Notes under the pieces: generated by a model
Databases searched by the model: none
What the model was told of the DNA's origin: nothing
The model's input: the letters and a program-made list of their open reading frames with translations, nothing else
Source of the DNA: Platynereis dumerilii
Taxonomy: Eukaryota; Annelida; Polychaeta; Phyllodocida; Nereididae
Assembly: GCA_026936325.1 (NCBI GenBank)
Contig: JAPTHN010000107.1
Span: 186,001-250,000, forward strand
DNA: 64,000 nt
Direction: 5' to 3'
Part shown: positions 1-10,880 of the stretch, piece by piece
Position numbering within the stretch: position 1 is the stretch's first letter
How the letters are laid out: every line of letters begins with the position of its first letter
Program-made: the position numbers and the translations under genes

Positions 1-807
1 CTCCAATGCATTGATGAATACCTCCCAGTTATAACCAATGTTGTCAATAAGTCACTCACACAGGGAGAAATGCCTCTTGAGTTGAAACATGCTTTAGTAA
101 AACCTTTGTTGAAAAAATGTGGATTGGATCTAGTCAAAAAGAATTATAGACCAGTATCAAACCTGTCATTCCTTGGAAAGCTTATTGAAAGTGCTGTTAT
201 TAAACAATACACAGACCATCTTACTACAAACAACCTGGACGATGAGAAACAGTCAGCTTACAGAAAATTCCACAGCACTGAAACCCTTCTGACTAAGATC
301 CATAACGATATCATGTTGAATATGACCAAAGGTGAAGTAACGATGCTTGTACTGTTGGACCTTTCAGCCGCTTTTGACACAATTGATCACAAGATTCTAC
401 TCAAACGTTTAGAAAGCAGATACGTTATTCATGATTCGGCGTTATGCTGGTTCAAGTCATACATTTCTGAAAGGTCACAGTCAGTGATAATTAACGACAA
501 GATATCAACCAGACTGCCACTCAAATTTGGAGTTCCTCAAGGTTCAAAATTAGGACCAATCCTATTTAATTCATACATCGCTCCATTAAGTGAAGTGGCT
601 GAAAAACACCAAGTCAAAGACCAAAAGTATGCCAATGACGATCGACTTATACTCTCTTTCAAACCAACTTTCTCAGAACAAGGAAATGCCATAGTAAAAA
701 TGGAAAAGTGCATTGCTGATATCAGAAAATTTCTCCATATGAAAATAGGCTTTGTAACAATGGAGAAAAAACAGAACTACTGCTCATTGGCAGTCCACAT
801 CAACTAA
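1..807 (+). pseudogene. LINE reverse transcriptase domain (copy 1), decayed
   Basis: Reads in frame 1 from the window edge; the first Met is at 70. The visible RT blocks are NYRPVSNLSFLGKLIE (fingers), QSAYRKFHSTETLL, LLDLSAAFDTIDH (box A with the first catalytic Asp) and FGVPQGSKLGPILF (box B). The catalytic box reads YANDD where the family expects YADD-T/E, so an essential position is changed (around 628-642). Compared with copy 2, a 2-bp insertion near 738-745 throws the reading frame off and the frame closes at 805-807. The enzyme would act in a ribonucleoprotein at target-primed reverse transcription; this copy is dead. Confidence 0.85.
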
Positions 808-899
808 ATAAACTCCAAGTATCATCAATCCATGTCGACAATGTAAAAATTAATGCAGTCGATCATGTCAGAAATCCGGGTAATATCTTTGACAAAAAC

Positions 900-1450
900 A
901 TGACCATGGAAAAAAAACAAGTCAACAAAATGTGTCGGAATGCCTGTTTCAATATTAGAAACATTTCAAAAATCAGGAAGTCATTGGACAAGGAAACTTG
1001 TAAAACAGCGGTTAATGCTCTTGTCACACCTCACCTAGACTATGGAAATGGTCTTCTTTATGGTTTGTTGTATAAACTTCAAGTGGCCCAAAACTCAGCC
1101 GTTCGACTCATTGAAAAATTGAGAAAGCATGACAGTGTAAGTCAGCACAGGAAGCAGCTACATTGGCTGCCCATTCCAGCAAGAATACAATTTAAACTCA
1201 TGTTAGCAACTTGGAAAGCAATAAACGGGCAAGCTCCCTTGTATATTCAAAATATGATACAGCCAAAATCTGAACGAAACTGTTATCTGAGAAGCAATAA
1301 CAAAACGCTCTTAAATGAACCACCCTCCTGCAATAAAAACAAATATGACAGAGCCTTTTCGCATGCCGCTCCGAAACTGTGGAACCAACTCCCAGAGATA
1401 GTCAAGGCCTCTAAAACACTTGAAGGTTTCAAGAGAAATCTTAAGACTTA
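900..1450 (+). pseudogene. LINE ORF2 C-terminal region (copy 1)
   Basis: Frame 3 continuation of ORF2 after the frameshift. It has the thumb and C-terminal blocks HLDYGNGLLYG, KLQVAQNSAVRLIEKL and LHWLPIPARIQFKLML, then KAINGQAPLYIQ, the usual downstream signature of CR1/L2-type polymerases. Compared with copy 2, about six residues are missing just after NGLLYG. The last residues of the open frame, after about 1447, come from the adjacent tandem repeat and not from the LINE, so the open frame to 1499 overstates the element. Confidence 0.8.
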
Positions 1451-1615
1451 CAAAAAGTATAGACTATATATTAGTCAGACCATGAAAAAGCACAACTAGA
1501 CCATATAAGTCATAATTATGTACACCAAACCTTATCCATGTACATGTAATAGTGACTATGTCTTGAGCCAGAAACAAAAAATAATTTTTTATTAATTTTT
1601 TCAATAAAAAAGTAT
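1451..1615 (+). repeat. GCACAACTAGACC tandem unit (left part of split array)
   Basis: One unit of a repeat whose further units lie at 5223-5660 in the same orientation, with a fragment at 25554-25600. Each unit carries the anchor GCACAACTAGACC, then a stretch like CATCCATGTACA, AATAGTGAC and AAAAAGTAT. The array is interrupted by the element at 1616-5222. Confidence 0.6.
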
Positions 1616-2543
1616 ATCGTCGGGTGGATGGCATAAGGAGACAAGTTACTTTGGGTCAAAAAATGTTTTTTTTATATTTTAAAGTTTAGGACATAGAGAT
1701 TATGAGATAATTAAAATTTTGTTTGTGTGGTCATGTTTTCATGCATCTTATTGGCTGTGAATATTGACAATTCAACAAAAAAGCCAAAATGATGTTCAGA
1801 TGAACAAAGAAACAGTTTTGGCTTCCCCAGCTCACAACACAGAGATGCAAAAGACTTTGGCTCCGTATGTTAGAAGAGCTCAGAGGAGTGCTGATGCCTT
1901 TTATGGTCATGTTATAAAGATCCATTGTAACATGGCTCTGTCTGTGATACATAAGGTACATGTTTATTACTCTGCTTGTGGTCACAGAACGATCCAAAGT
2001 AATGAGGCGCTTTGTAGAATTGTTACTTAGACTGCATTTTTAGAACTTAAAGTGATCTGCAGTATTTTGGATCATTGTGTGACACAACAAGAAGCCCTGT
2101 TATCCTGCATTTTAGTGTCAAAAGGAGCCAAAATGCAGAATTCATTGAGATTTTTATTCTGGATGATGAGGAGGTCCAACATATTGGTCAATAAAATTGA
2201 AGGATTTCTGTAATTCAGACATGTCCTTATATCATGGGTTGCTACATGGTGAAACCTCGTGGATCTCATTGATGCACCTAAAGTATTGTAGGCCAACACC
2301 TTCATCAAAGAGTTTACAGATAAAACACCTTTGTGTATTTTTTTAATAAATTCGCATTTCAAAGTAACTATCTGCATTCATTATAATATTTTGTGTATTT
2401 CAATATTTCAATAAAGCCTATATAATTTAAGTATATATCATATTTTTTAATGGTAGGCCTTTTTCATATATAATCTTACAATATAAAGGGCAACTTTTAT
2501 GGTTTTGTTCCCCCTCACGAGGCGTCTGGGTGACCCACCATTA

Positions 2544-2740
2544 GGCCACACATAATCGATCTTTAGCTTCTCGGATTCCTCTCAAGGCCCTTTTTCTAGG
2601 GTCGGTCGGTAGGACAAAAAAAAAAAATTTATGATGTCCAAAAAAAATTTTTATTATTTTTTTCAATTTTTTTTTTTCCATCAGCTGGAAATCTATTGTG
2701 TACGCGGGTCCGCGAAGCTAAGAATCAATTATGTGTGGCC
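2544..2740. mobile_element. PIF/Harbinger-like MITE
   Basis: Short inverted-repeat element with arms GGCCACACATAAT...CTTAGCTTC on the left and the complement on the right. It is flanked by TTA at 2541-2543 and 2741-2743, the 3-bp TWA duplication typical of PIF/Harbinger. It is nested in element L. Confidence 0.6.
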
Positions 2741-3481
2741 TTACCAAATTCGCACAGTGATCTCATATTGTTATAATTAGGGGCCAAGGGCACTTTTTTT
2801 CCAAATAAAAATAAAACAGATTTGCAATTTTTTTTTCAATTAATTTTTTTTTAGGCCTAATTCCACAGAATTTTCCAAACAATACTATATTCCCAACATT
2901 TTTGTGGTCACATTTTTTCCCAAAAATATTTTCTCCTAAATTTTGCCACAGTTCCCTTTTTGGATGTTCATGCACAGATATCCATGGACCTAATTAATAT
3001 GCCTATTTTTTTTTAGTTTTGATATTGCACAGATGGTCTAGTTCTTCGTCTTAGTCTGCTTGAGGATAACTAAATATTATGTGACTAAAATAATAATACA
3101 TTTTTTTCAATTGTACAAAAAATATAGTTTTGAAATAATGGTAATTGTTAGAATACAACAAAAAATATTAAAATAAGCTTTGCAGGGGACATGGAGCAAC
3201 CCTAAACTTGACTGGCCATTTGATCTATTCTTTATGTGTTCAATTATCGAAAGGGTTGTGCAGTGAGAAAGGCCGAACGTGACTCCATACATAGTGAAAG
3301 CAATGGACTTCTATTTTGGGGTGACCTTTAATAATTGGGGGGGGGGGCCTTGAGTTTACCTGAACGGGAAATTTATTACATGGTAATGGTGGCAGTAATT
3401 ATTTATCTAAAGTGCACAAAATCCCCGAATAATCATTCATAATTCAAGCAACAACTTGAGAAGAAGTACCCCCCGCCTGAT

Positions 3482-4274
3482 GGTTTTTTTTCTATGTTGT
3501 TGAACTGTGATGTCAGAGATGACTCTATTCTAGCATTGCAATATATGTAAATTAACTACAAGCTGTGATGTCATTTCAAACAGGGTCAGATTCCCCAGCT
3601 TCTAGCCAATGTTGATCCTCCTGAACTGAGCGTCACAGTTTCAACACAGTGTCAGAGTAAGAGTTTTATCAGGAATAGCCCCTACAACTACGTCATCACA
3701 GCTTGATAGCCAATGGGCTGACCGTAAACTACGTCATCACAGTTCAAACATTGATATGTTGAAGGAGGCATTACATTTTTGATCCCAATGATTTATCACA
3801 GCAATCACCAGTCTAATCCTGTCAAATGGCAGCTTTGTGAGCGTTCACAGTAGACAACTGTTATAATCCCCACAGTGTTGTTTGATAAATCTACAAACTT
3901 GCTAATTTACAACTTAAAACTTTGATGGAAGTTGGTATAAATAGAAGGCTTTGACAATTTGTTTGTAAACACATGGCTTATGTTATGTATATTTGTTCTG
4001 GCAGCCCATTGGCTGAGAGGCTGTGATGTCAAACTTGCATGGGTTTTTCCCAGACCCAATTTTAACTCTGACACTGAGTTGAAACTGTGATGCTCAGTTT
4101 GGTGGATTCGCATTGGTTGGAAAGCTGGGGAATCTGACCCAGTTTGAAATGACATCACAGCTTGTAGTTAATTTACATATATTGCAATGCTAGAATAGAG
4201 TCATCTCTGACATCACAGTTCAACAACATAGAAAAAAAACTTGAGATTCCACGTAAATATGACAAGGACTGTAA
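3482..4274. mobile_element. Palindromic MITE family Z, copy 1
   Basis: Near-full copy of the element that is complete at 50399-51221. The arms mirror each other over about 200 bp (AACTGTGATGTCAGAGATGA near the left, TCATCTCTGACATCACAGTT near the right). The outermost ~32 bp of the left end (TTACAGTCCTTG...) are missing; the right end TTGTCATA-type sequence is present, ending CTGTAA at 4274. About 95% identical to copy 2 by eye. No coding capacity. Nested in element L. Confidence 0.75.
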
Positions 4275-4747
4275 AATATGAAGAGTCTTGGGTTGAAATA
4301 ACCATGAAAAGACGGACAAGCTATTAGGGGGCCACCATTTAATCTCAAATAAATAATTTCTTGCTCAATTTTGATGAAATTAATAAATTCTTTTTGGGCA
4401 GTCTTGAAATAAATAAACGCTGCCAGGGTGTTTCTTAAAATTTCCTGCCGAGGAAAAAACCAAGCCCCCCCCCCCCGATTATTAAATGGTTGCCCCCTTA
4501 GATGACCTATCAATATTCAGTCTTGCAGTCGCAGGCTCAATAGATGACAATGTAATATCCAAATTCTTTAATTATTACTAAATACTTAATCAACATGAAG
4601 TGAACTGTCTTTTCTGAGGCAGTGGGAGAGGAGATTAATTACTTTGGCTCGTTTTACTTCTGAAAAAGGGACTTTGTATGATGAATCTGTGTCAGAAAAT
4701 GATCCAAGGTATGATGCCTCCTTATTAGACAACAAAAAGTACCATAA

Positions 4748-4853
4748 AACTTCAATATTTATGTTCTGATAAAGTGATCCAAAGTCATTTAGGTCTGTGT
4801 AACTTCAATGGTTGTGTTCTGATAAAGTGATCCAAAGTAATTTAGGTCTGTGT
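4748..4853. repeat. 53-bp tandem duplication near right end of element L
   Basis: Two adjacent 53-bp units, 4748-4800 and 4801-4853, each with GATAAAGTGATCCAAAGT. The GATCCAAAGT/ACTTTGG motif recurs in both subterminal parts of element L and may be its transposase-binding repeat (inference). Confidence 0.6.
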
Positions 4854-5222
4854 AACAGAAAAGAAATCATCACATATTCTATTGTTCTCTTTTGGCATAA
4901 GGATCCAAAGTACTATGCAGCAAAATGTGTTAAACTGGTCCTCTAGTTCTCAGTGATCCAAGTTACTTTGGCTCCTTTTGTTATTCGTAATCACAGATCT
5001 ATACAAAATTGTTTGGGGTCATATTACAATTTCTATGTTAATAAAAAATGTTAATTTAAGTTTGAGCAAACATAAAGGTGCCCACTACATTTGTGAACCA
5101 ATTGGTGTTTTTTTTTGGAAATCCATGCGGTATATTCTACAAAAACTTTACTTTTCACCAAATTTGCTCTCCTGAAAAGTCAGAAAATCGGCCTGGCTCC
5201 TTATGCCATCCAATAGACGATA

Positions 5223-5660
5223 TGATGTTTTCCAACCAACCTTTCAAAAGACACAACTAGATCTTATAGGCCTTATGTGTGCCAAACTTTATCCATCTAC
5301 ATGCAATAGTGACCGAGTCACTTATATTTATTCTTATTTTTTCAAAAAGTATAGAATATCTGTCAATGAGGCCATCAAAAGGCACAACTAGACCATACAG
5401 GCCACATCTATACCAAATTTCATCCATGCACAAGCAATAGTGACTGAGTCTTGGCCTGGAAACGAATAAAAATAATGTTTACATTTTCTTAATTATTTGA
5501 AAAAGTATGGGATATCAATCCATCAGACCATCAAAAAGCACAACTAGACCATACAGGCTACATGTGTACCAAAATTTCATCCATGTACATTCAATAGAGG
5601 CCGAGTGCTGGCCCGGAAACGATCCATCTGCCCACCGCCTGCCTCCCGCCCGGCGGACGG
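5223..5660 (+). repeat. GCACAACTAGACC tandem array (right part)
   Basis: Three units with anchors near 5251, 5382 and 5538 (spacing about 131 and 156 bp), in the same direction as the unit at 1451-1615. The last unit ends in a GC-rich stretch (CCGCCCGGCGGACGG). A related GC-rich end is seen near 26100-26160 (GTCCGGCGG), followed there too by a CAAGTGAT motif. Confidence 0.6.
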
Positions 5661-5723
5661 ACAACATTATACCCAAGTGATAACAATGAAAAAGAGAACC
5701 ACACAAAAGGAGATGTACGGAAA

Positions 5724-6279
5724 ATGGAAACAGCTGTGCAAACAGAGTTAGAACACAGAGTAGAAGAGGCAAAAGATACAGCAACTCAGACCAGGGAAAA
5801 ATACATCAAGATAACTTCTACATATGAGACAGACATGCAGTATACAGGGCATCACTGGAATGGTGAAAGCATAGGCGTACGGCGGGCTCGATTTTTTTTG
5901 GGGGGGGGAACACCTATTGCACGAATTTCACAATCTAGATTTAATACCATTTCAAATGAAATTTCCTGGAAATCATTAATTTTTTAGAGTTTTAATATAA
6001 TCATCTGCCCGAATTTGTTAGCCTTTTTGCCAGAATCTTACTGCTTCCCAAACTTTTGGGGGGGGGGGCGACTGCCCTCCTTCCCCCCTCCCATACGACT
6101 GCCCCCCTTTCCCCTCTCCCATACGCCTATGCAGCATTCTAGAAGTATATCCGTACGTGCAGCGTAAGTCTACCATGGGAAGGCTCGTGAAAACCTGCGG
6201 TCTGAGCAGCGGTCAACTTACCACATTATGGCGAGAAGATTCCAAGGAGACCCTGATCGACGACGGGACTGGGTTATGA
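5724..6279 (+). CDS. Possible coding exon split by a 260-bp MITE
   Basis: A frame opens at Met 5724 (and is open somewhat further upstream), runs to 5870, and resumes at 6133 in the same frame once the MITE at 5871-6130 and the GC copy at 6131-6132 are set aside. It ends at TGA 6277-6279. The joined frame would be about 100 residues, polar and hydrophilic, with AVQTEL and ATQTREKY blocks before the insertion and ILEVYPYVQRKSTMGRL, LTTLWRED and LIDDGTG after it. I do not recognise the family. Local base composition is more coding-like than the flanks. It could be a decayed host exon or part of an older mobile element. No splice sites are assigned; a GTAAGT lies at CAGCGTAAGT just after the insertion. 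Confidence 0.3.
5871..6130. mobile_element. Small TIR MITE with ATAGGCGTA ends
   Basis: Ends ATAGGCGTACGG and CCATACGCCTAT are inverted copies. The interior has long G and C runs, including C-rich direct repeats CCCATACGACTGCCC. Flanking GC (5869-5870 and 6131-6132) may be a 2-bp TSD, although AGC on both sides is also possible. It interrupts an otherwise open frame. Confidence 0.6.
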
Positions 6280-6585
6280 AGCGTGTTTCTAGATGAACTA
6301 GACAGAATCATCATCGAATGAAAACTAGAGCCCCAGGACGAACCACGAAGTAACTTTAAATAATTGACTTTGCAAACAAAGAACAGAACAATTGAAAAAG
6401 AAACAAACAGTAAAATGGATAACGACTAATAGATCAAAATTGGAGTTAAGAAAATAGCTTGGACTTATAGTAAACGTATGAATGGTACATGGGAGCATAC
6501 ATTGACAAACAGAACTATCACTGACATTCTATTACACTCGTATGTTTGACTTTTTTAAATGTTATAATTGTCTCGATAAAAGGTC
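6280..6585. other. No recognised feature
   Basis: AT-rich sequence following the stop of the candidate exon; I see no repeat, RNA or coding signal. Confidence 0.5.
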
Positions 6586-6595
6586 AATTGACAGT

Positions 6596-8222
6596 AGGGT
6601 GGCCCTTAAAAGCATAGTAAAAAAAAAAAGTTTGAAATATTGGTGGGCCACCCTCTGAAATGATGCCAATTATGGAAAAAATGATACATGCAAATTTTCA
6701 GGCAAATCGTTTAATATTTAGAGGTGGCCCACCGCCCTTGAAGTTTTTATGTTTCTGGCGTAATTATCTATTTTGTCAACTCGCGGTTCTGTATTATTTT
6801 GCCAATTCAGATGATACAACAAAATAAATGGCATGGTTGAACTGGCATTAATTAGAGCTTCATTTTGAGTACCAACTTTGATGGTCTGTGATGATTTTAT
6901 ATTTGGAATGTTCAACTGAAATTTGCGGAAATCCTGATGTTCGCTTGACTTCCCTTTAATATCAGATGATTTGTTCTTTTGGCAGATGATAATTAACGGA
7001 ATGTTATTGGGTGCAAGAGAGCAGATGCAGGGAGTTTTAGCCTTAGATTAAAACACTTTCATAATATAATGCTTAGGGCTTTATATCCCACATTTATGTG
7101 GCTGGTAGGCTAATCACTAGGACAGGATAAGTATGAACAGCATGATTGAAACTGCTGTAAAAAATTGAATATGGGGTCAATTGATTGCCAATGTTAGATC
7201 GAACCCTTGTTTGAAAACCCAGACCACTCCCAACTGAGCTTACAGCACTCCCCCAATGCATTCTTAGGCATTTATATCAAAGTCACTCTTTGAAATTTTT
7301 CCTGTAATGACACCGTTGTTAATGAATTTGCCTTTTTCTCTAATACGTGAATAATTTCATGTCAGAATATCTTGCAAATATTTGGTAGACCTGAACAGAA
7401 CCTGTATGTCACTCACTGGTCTAAATGTTTTTATGGTACAAACTTGACAAGGGACTTGCCAGTCAGTAGTAATGAACAACCAGATTCAAATCATGCCAAA
7501 TTTGTGAAAAAAATATAACAAGAAATGCTGTTAAATTTGACACAGAAGTAACCCTCCTGGCCCCATGGGACAAGAATCACCAATTTTCCTATGTGAAAAT
7601 CATAAAGTTTTGATAAAAGAATATGGAAAAATTAGATCCTGCAGTGATTTTTTTTGTAAAACCAACACATTGACAATTGACACATTGATTCCTTACGTAC
7701 ATTTTGCAAAATCTTCACGGCTTTCATGAAATTATTCCTACCCCAGACTGTGAAAGGTTTTTTTTAATTATTTTCCTTAAACAGTGATCAGAACAAGGAG
7801 CTGCCCTCATGGTAGTCCATTTTACAAGGTCTGGTAAAGAATTATTGCTCCAGATTGAATTCGGAGACGTCATGTATCAACACAAATTTTTTGAAAAGAA
7901 CGCATGACGTATGGTTCTTGGGGTTATTGCATAATGGTCATAGACCATCCAAGTTGGTACTCAAAATGAAGCTCTCATCCAGCCCTGTTCAAAAAATCTA
8001 ATTATATTGTTGTATGATTTGAATTGGCTTAGTTATACAATACCGCGGGTCGGCGAACGTACAGAATCATGACTGAAATGCAAGAATTTCAAGGCCCGTG
8101 GGCCACCTCTAAATGATAACCGATTTGAATGAGATTTTGCACAGCCTGTTTTTACCATAATAGGCATCATTTGAGGGGGTGGCCCATATAAATTTCAAAC
8201 TTTTTTTTTTAAGGGCCACCCT
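6596..8222. mobile_element. AGGGTGGCCC TIR element (family A) with 10-bp TSD
   Basis: Terminal inverted repeats of about 140 bp: AGGGTGGCCCTTAAAA at the left and the complement at the right, both followed by a second TGGGCCACC copy. Perfect 10-bp TSD AATTGACAGT at 6586-6595 and 8223-8232. Two inverted internal boxes (6854-6896 and 7941-7975) match boxes in elements C and D. No transposase is seen. A 10-bp duplication fits MULE or IS4EU-like chemistry better than hAT (8) or Tc1/mariner (TA); the superfamily is not proven. Confidence 0.8.
7060..7262 (-). mobile_element. tRNA-derived SINE, copy 2
   Basis: On the minus strand it reads GGGGGAGTGCTGTAAGCTC with the A box TAAGCTCAGTTGGGAG, then a B box GGGTTCGATCT, then the family body CAGCAGTTTCAATCATGC and a tail with AGCCTACCAGCCACATAA and GATATAAAGCCC. 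The same body and tail are in the copies at 16521 and 38618. Inserted in element A. Confidence 0.75.
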
Positions 8223-8403
8223 AATTGACAGTCATATGCAGTATTGGGTATTAGACTGGCGAGATTTTTGAAAAATGGCTTTATTTAGAGTGGTACGAGC
8301 ATTAAATTTTGGGGTAAAAGTCGGGAACCTATCTTTTTAGCATGTTTCAGGTATGCTGAATCCAAAAAAATTAGTAGCCGCCATTATACAATAATGCCTT
8401 TTC

Positions 8404-9100
8404 TTCAATAACTTCCTTACTAATCAACCAAATTTAACAAATTCAAGTTCTATACCTGTGTTTTAAGGGTCAATGAAGGTGATGAAACCATCCATTAAGT
8501 CATAACACTCGTCCAATATTAATTATGCAAGAATAATGGTCATTAGTATGGTAATTCGCGATGAAATATTACAGGAATCTTTACATATTAAAGGATAAAG
8601 GTCTATACCAATGTTTTAAACTCTATGAAGATAATGAACTTATTCATAAAGTCATAACTCTCATCAAATATTAATTATGGAAAAAATGATTGTCATTAGT
8701 ATGCTAATTAGCATGACATATTTCAGAAGAACAGTTTTTGTTATAACGATGCTGCTAATCCTGCAAACTTTACAAATTAAAATGTATATACCAATATTTT
8801 AAGGGTCAATGAAGAAGTCATTGACAAAGTCATTACATTCATCTGATATTGGTTATGCAAGACCTGTGGTCAGTAAAATTAGCAGTGCCATACAACTGAA
8901 AATAAAAAAAATTATTCTTATATCTTTCCTACACATCAAGCAAACTTAAGCAAATGAAGTTCTCCAACAATTTTAGTTTCTTTCAAAATTAGTCTGCAAT
9001 ACTTCAAGGGTCAATGCAGATCATGAACTCAATTTATAACATAATAATATCAGTGATATCTTTCTAAATTTGTTTTGTTTGTTAAGTTTGCTGGATTAGG
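8404..9100 (+). repeat. Left-arm tandem array of the giant element
   Basis: Three to four diverged units of about 175-190 bp. Each has AAGGGTCAATGAAG-type sequence, then TAATTATGCAA, GGTCATTAGTATG, TTAGCATGA and GATGAAATATT. Units decay inward. Confidence 0.6.
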
Positions 9101-9589
9101 AGGGAAGATCAGGGCTGTAGCTGGAATTCTGTTTTGGGGCAGGCAAAGTTAGGCAGGAGCTCCCATAATACAACAGTGTCTCATGCATGATGGCCCGAAA
9201 TGCCTTCTAAGCAATCTGAAGCACTAATTCCCCATAAAAGACAAGGAATCACTGTATTATCATTTTATGTAGTGTCCAAATTAGTAAAGTTTGAACACCA
9301 TACATATATTAAATGGAAATCCTGCAAATCATTATTGTGATGACTTCTAGATATCGTTACATGTGGGATCTGAACCATCATCCAATGTACCCATGCAGTG
9401 TAGGCATGATAAGCAATGGTCTACAGAGCTGCACAAAACAGGAACAGTCACTCAAATACTTTGAATTAAACAGTTATCATGAAAGTTTATGAACAAAACA
9501 AAGAAGGGCATAACAATTCAAATTGTTATTCTGTGTGGGATCAAATACAGCAAACAAATATGAAACTCGAGTTCTCTGGTTTTTCGCTG

Positions 9590-10060
9590 CCTCCTTGCCA
9601 AGTTTCATTCTAATAATATTATTCCTTCTTCATGGCTCTTCCCTCTCAATAGCTCTTGCCTCCTCTCAAAAGCACTTGCCTCATCTTTAGCTCTTGCCTC
9701 CTTCATCGCATTCTCCATCCTTTCCGGTGACCTCTATCTCCATAAACTCCCTTTCCGCCTCCTTCCTAGCTCTTCCCTTCTGTCTGATAGCTCCTGTCTC
9801 CCACCTGACTGCCTCCTCATAGCTCTTGCCTCCACAACAGCCATTCTCTCCTCATTCTGACCTCTGTCTACTCCCAATCAGCCCCATCCAAAGTTATTCA
9901 AACAGCTTTTGCTTCGTCAAATTGTGTTTCCTACCTCTTGGCTCATCTTTCTTTTTCCCCCGCCATCTATGCATTCTTCTCTGCCTCCTGTCTAACTCCT
10001 TTCTCCTGCCTAACTGCTGCCTCCCTACTCAATAGCTCATCTGTCCCCGCTTCACTGTCT
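9590..10060. repeat. Pyrimidine-rich CTCTTGCCTCC minisatellite
   Basis: Imperfect iterations of CTCTTGCCTCC and TAGCTCTTGCC produce a strongly C/T-biased strand. A short related stretch reappears at 14040-14165. The frames open here are shadows of the bias, not genes. Confidence 0.55.
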
Positions 10061-10344
10061 AGTAGAGGAACGTGCCATAGGTTCCGTGACCAATTTCTCC
10101 GACTCTATTTTTCGATGCAAATTCTGTTAGATGGGTTCAAAATAAGAAAATTTAGCGAGGGTACCCCTCTCAAAACTTTGGGCTAACTCCACCAGCGGCA
10201 TTTTCCAAAATGCCCACCAAAATTCAAAATTTGTTAAAATTCCACTTCTATTTGGCCTACAAATTCAAATTTTGCGTCTAAATATAGGTTTTGAGGGTCA
10301 GGCAATCCAATTAACATATTTCCAAAGGTGTCTAGCCAACCCTG

Positions 10345-10880
10345 GTGGTCAAAATCCAATATGACAGCCAAAATGGCCGACGATAATGGCTAACTCCAAT
10401 TGCCCATGTCATATGGTCAAAATATGGAGTTGGAGCTTCATACAATATGTTGACAGGCCTCATAAAAGTCGTATATTGTGTTTAATGATTTGTGTATTCA
10501 ACCCTTATGGTACCATATCCAATATGACCACCAAAATGGCCATTCAAAATGCCCCAGATATCACCTTTATCGCTATGTAGCCACTATTTTGTATTTTAAT
10601 TTGGTTAAAACTTCAATATATATACTTAAATGGTCCAAACTAATCAGTTATAATAATCATAAGATGTACACATAGATTTTTTTTATAAATCCAATATGGC
10701 TGTCAAAATGGCCTCCAAAATGTTCAAAATAACACAATTTCACATAAATGGTAGTCCTACAATTGTAATCTTATTATTGTTACAAATGTTTTACCTGCCA
10801 AGTATCTGACAAATGCACACACAACCCTGTTGTTAGTAATCCAATAAGGCTGCCAAAGGGCCTCCCAAAGGATTCAAATG
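10345..10880 (+). repeat. About 165-bp tandem array with CCAATATG..CAAAATGGCC
   Basis: Four units begin near 10350, 10519, 10687 and 10840. Each starts ATCCAATATG or similar, then (A/T)GCCAAAATGGCC or similar. Spacing is 150-170 bp, and the repeats diverge towards the right. No transcript or protein is apparent. Confidence 0.55.

Larger units (their letters stand above)
1..1450 (+). mobile_element. CR1/L2-like LINE, copy 1 (partial)
   Basis: Non-LTR retrotransposon fragment in sense orientation. It enters the window already inside ORF2 and aligns along its length with the longer copy at 28078-32365, so the missing 5' part lies to the left of the window or is truncated. The 3' end is cut: copy 2 continues into a Leu-Phe-Lys-Ser-Phe C-terminus and an ATT-rich tail, whereas here the match stops near 1447 and an unrelated tandem repeat begins. 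By eye the two copies are roughly 85-90% alike at the DNA level. Clade assignment rests on the RT motifs and on the C-terminal HWLPI block, both typical of the CR1/L2 group. Confidence 0.85.
1616..5222. mobile_element. TIR element with GGATGGCATAAGGAG ends (family L)
   Basis: Inverted ends: GGATGGCATAAGGAG at 1626-1640 and its reverse complement at 5197-5211, with an outer ATCGTC/GACGAT pair that is also inverted. The element sits between units of one tandem array, which supports insertion as a block. Both subterminal regions carry repeated ACTTTGG-type motifs (GTTACTTTGGGTC near 1645; GATCCAAAGT several times in 4700-4970). No transposase frame is visible, so it is non-autonomous. A second terminus (ATATCGTCGGGTGGAT) lies near 22603-22618. 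Exact ends and TSD are not resolved. Apart from the two nested elements listed below, the interior is AT-rich with long A/T runs and nothing else recognisable. Confidence 0.55.

Noticed and set aside
9826-10186. Overlapping cysteine/serine/leucine-rich frames
   Set aside because: Result of the pyrimidine-rich minisatellite; no start context or conserved motif.
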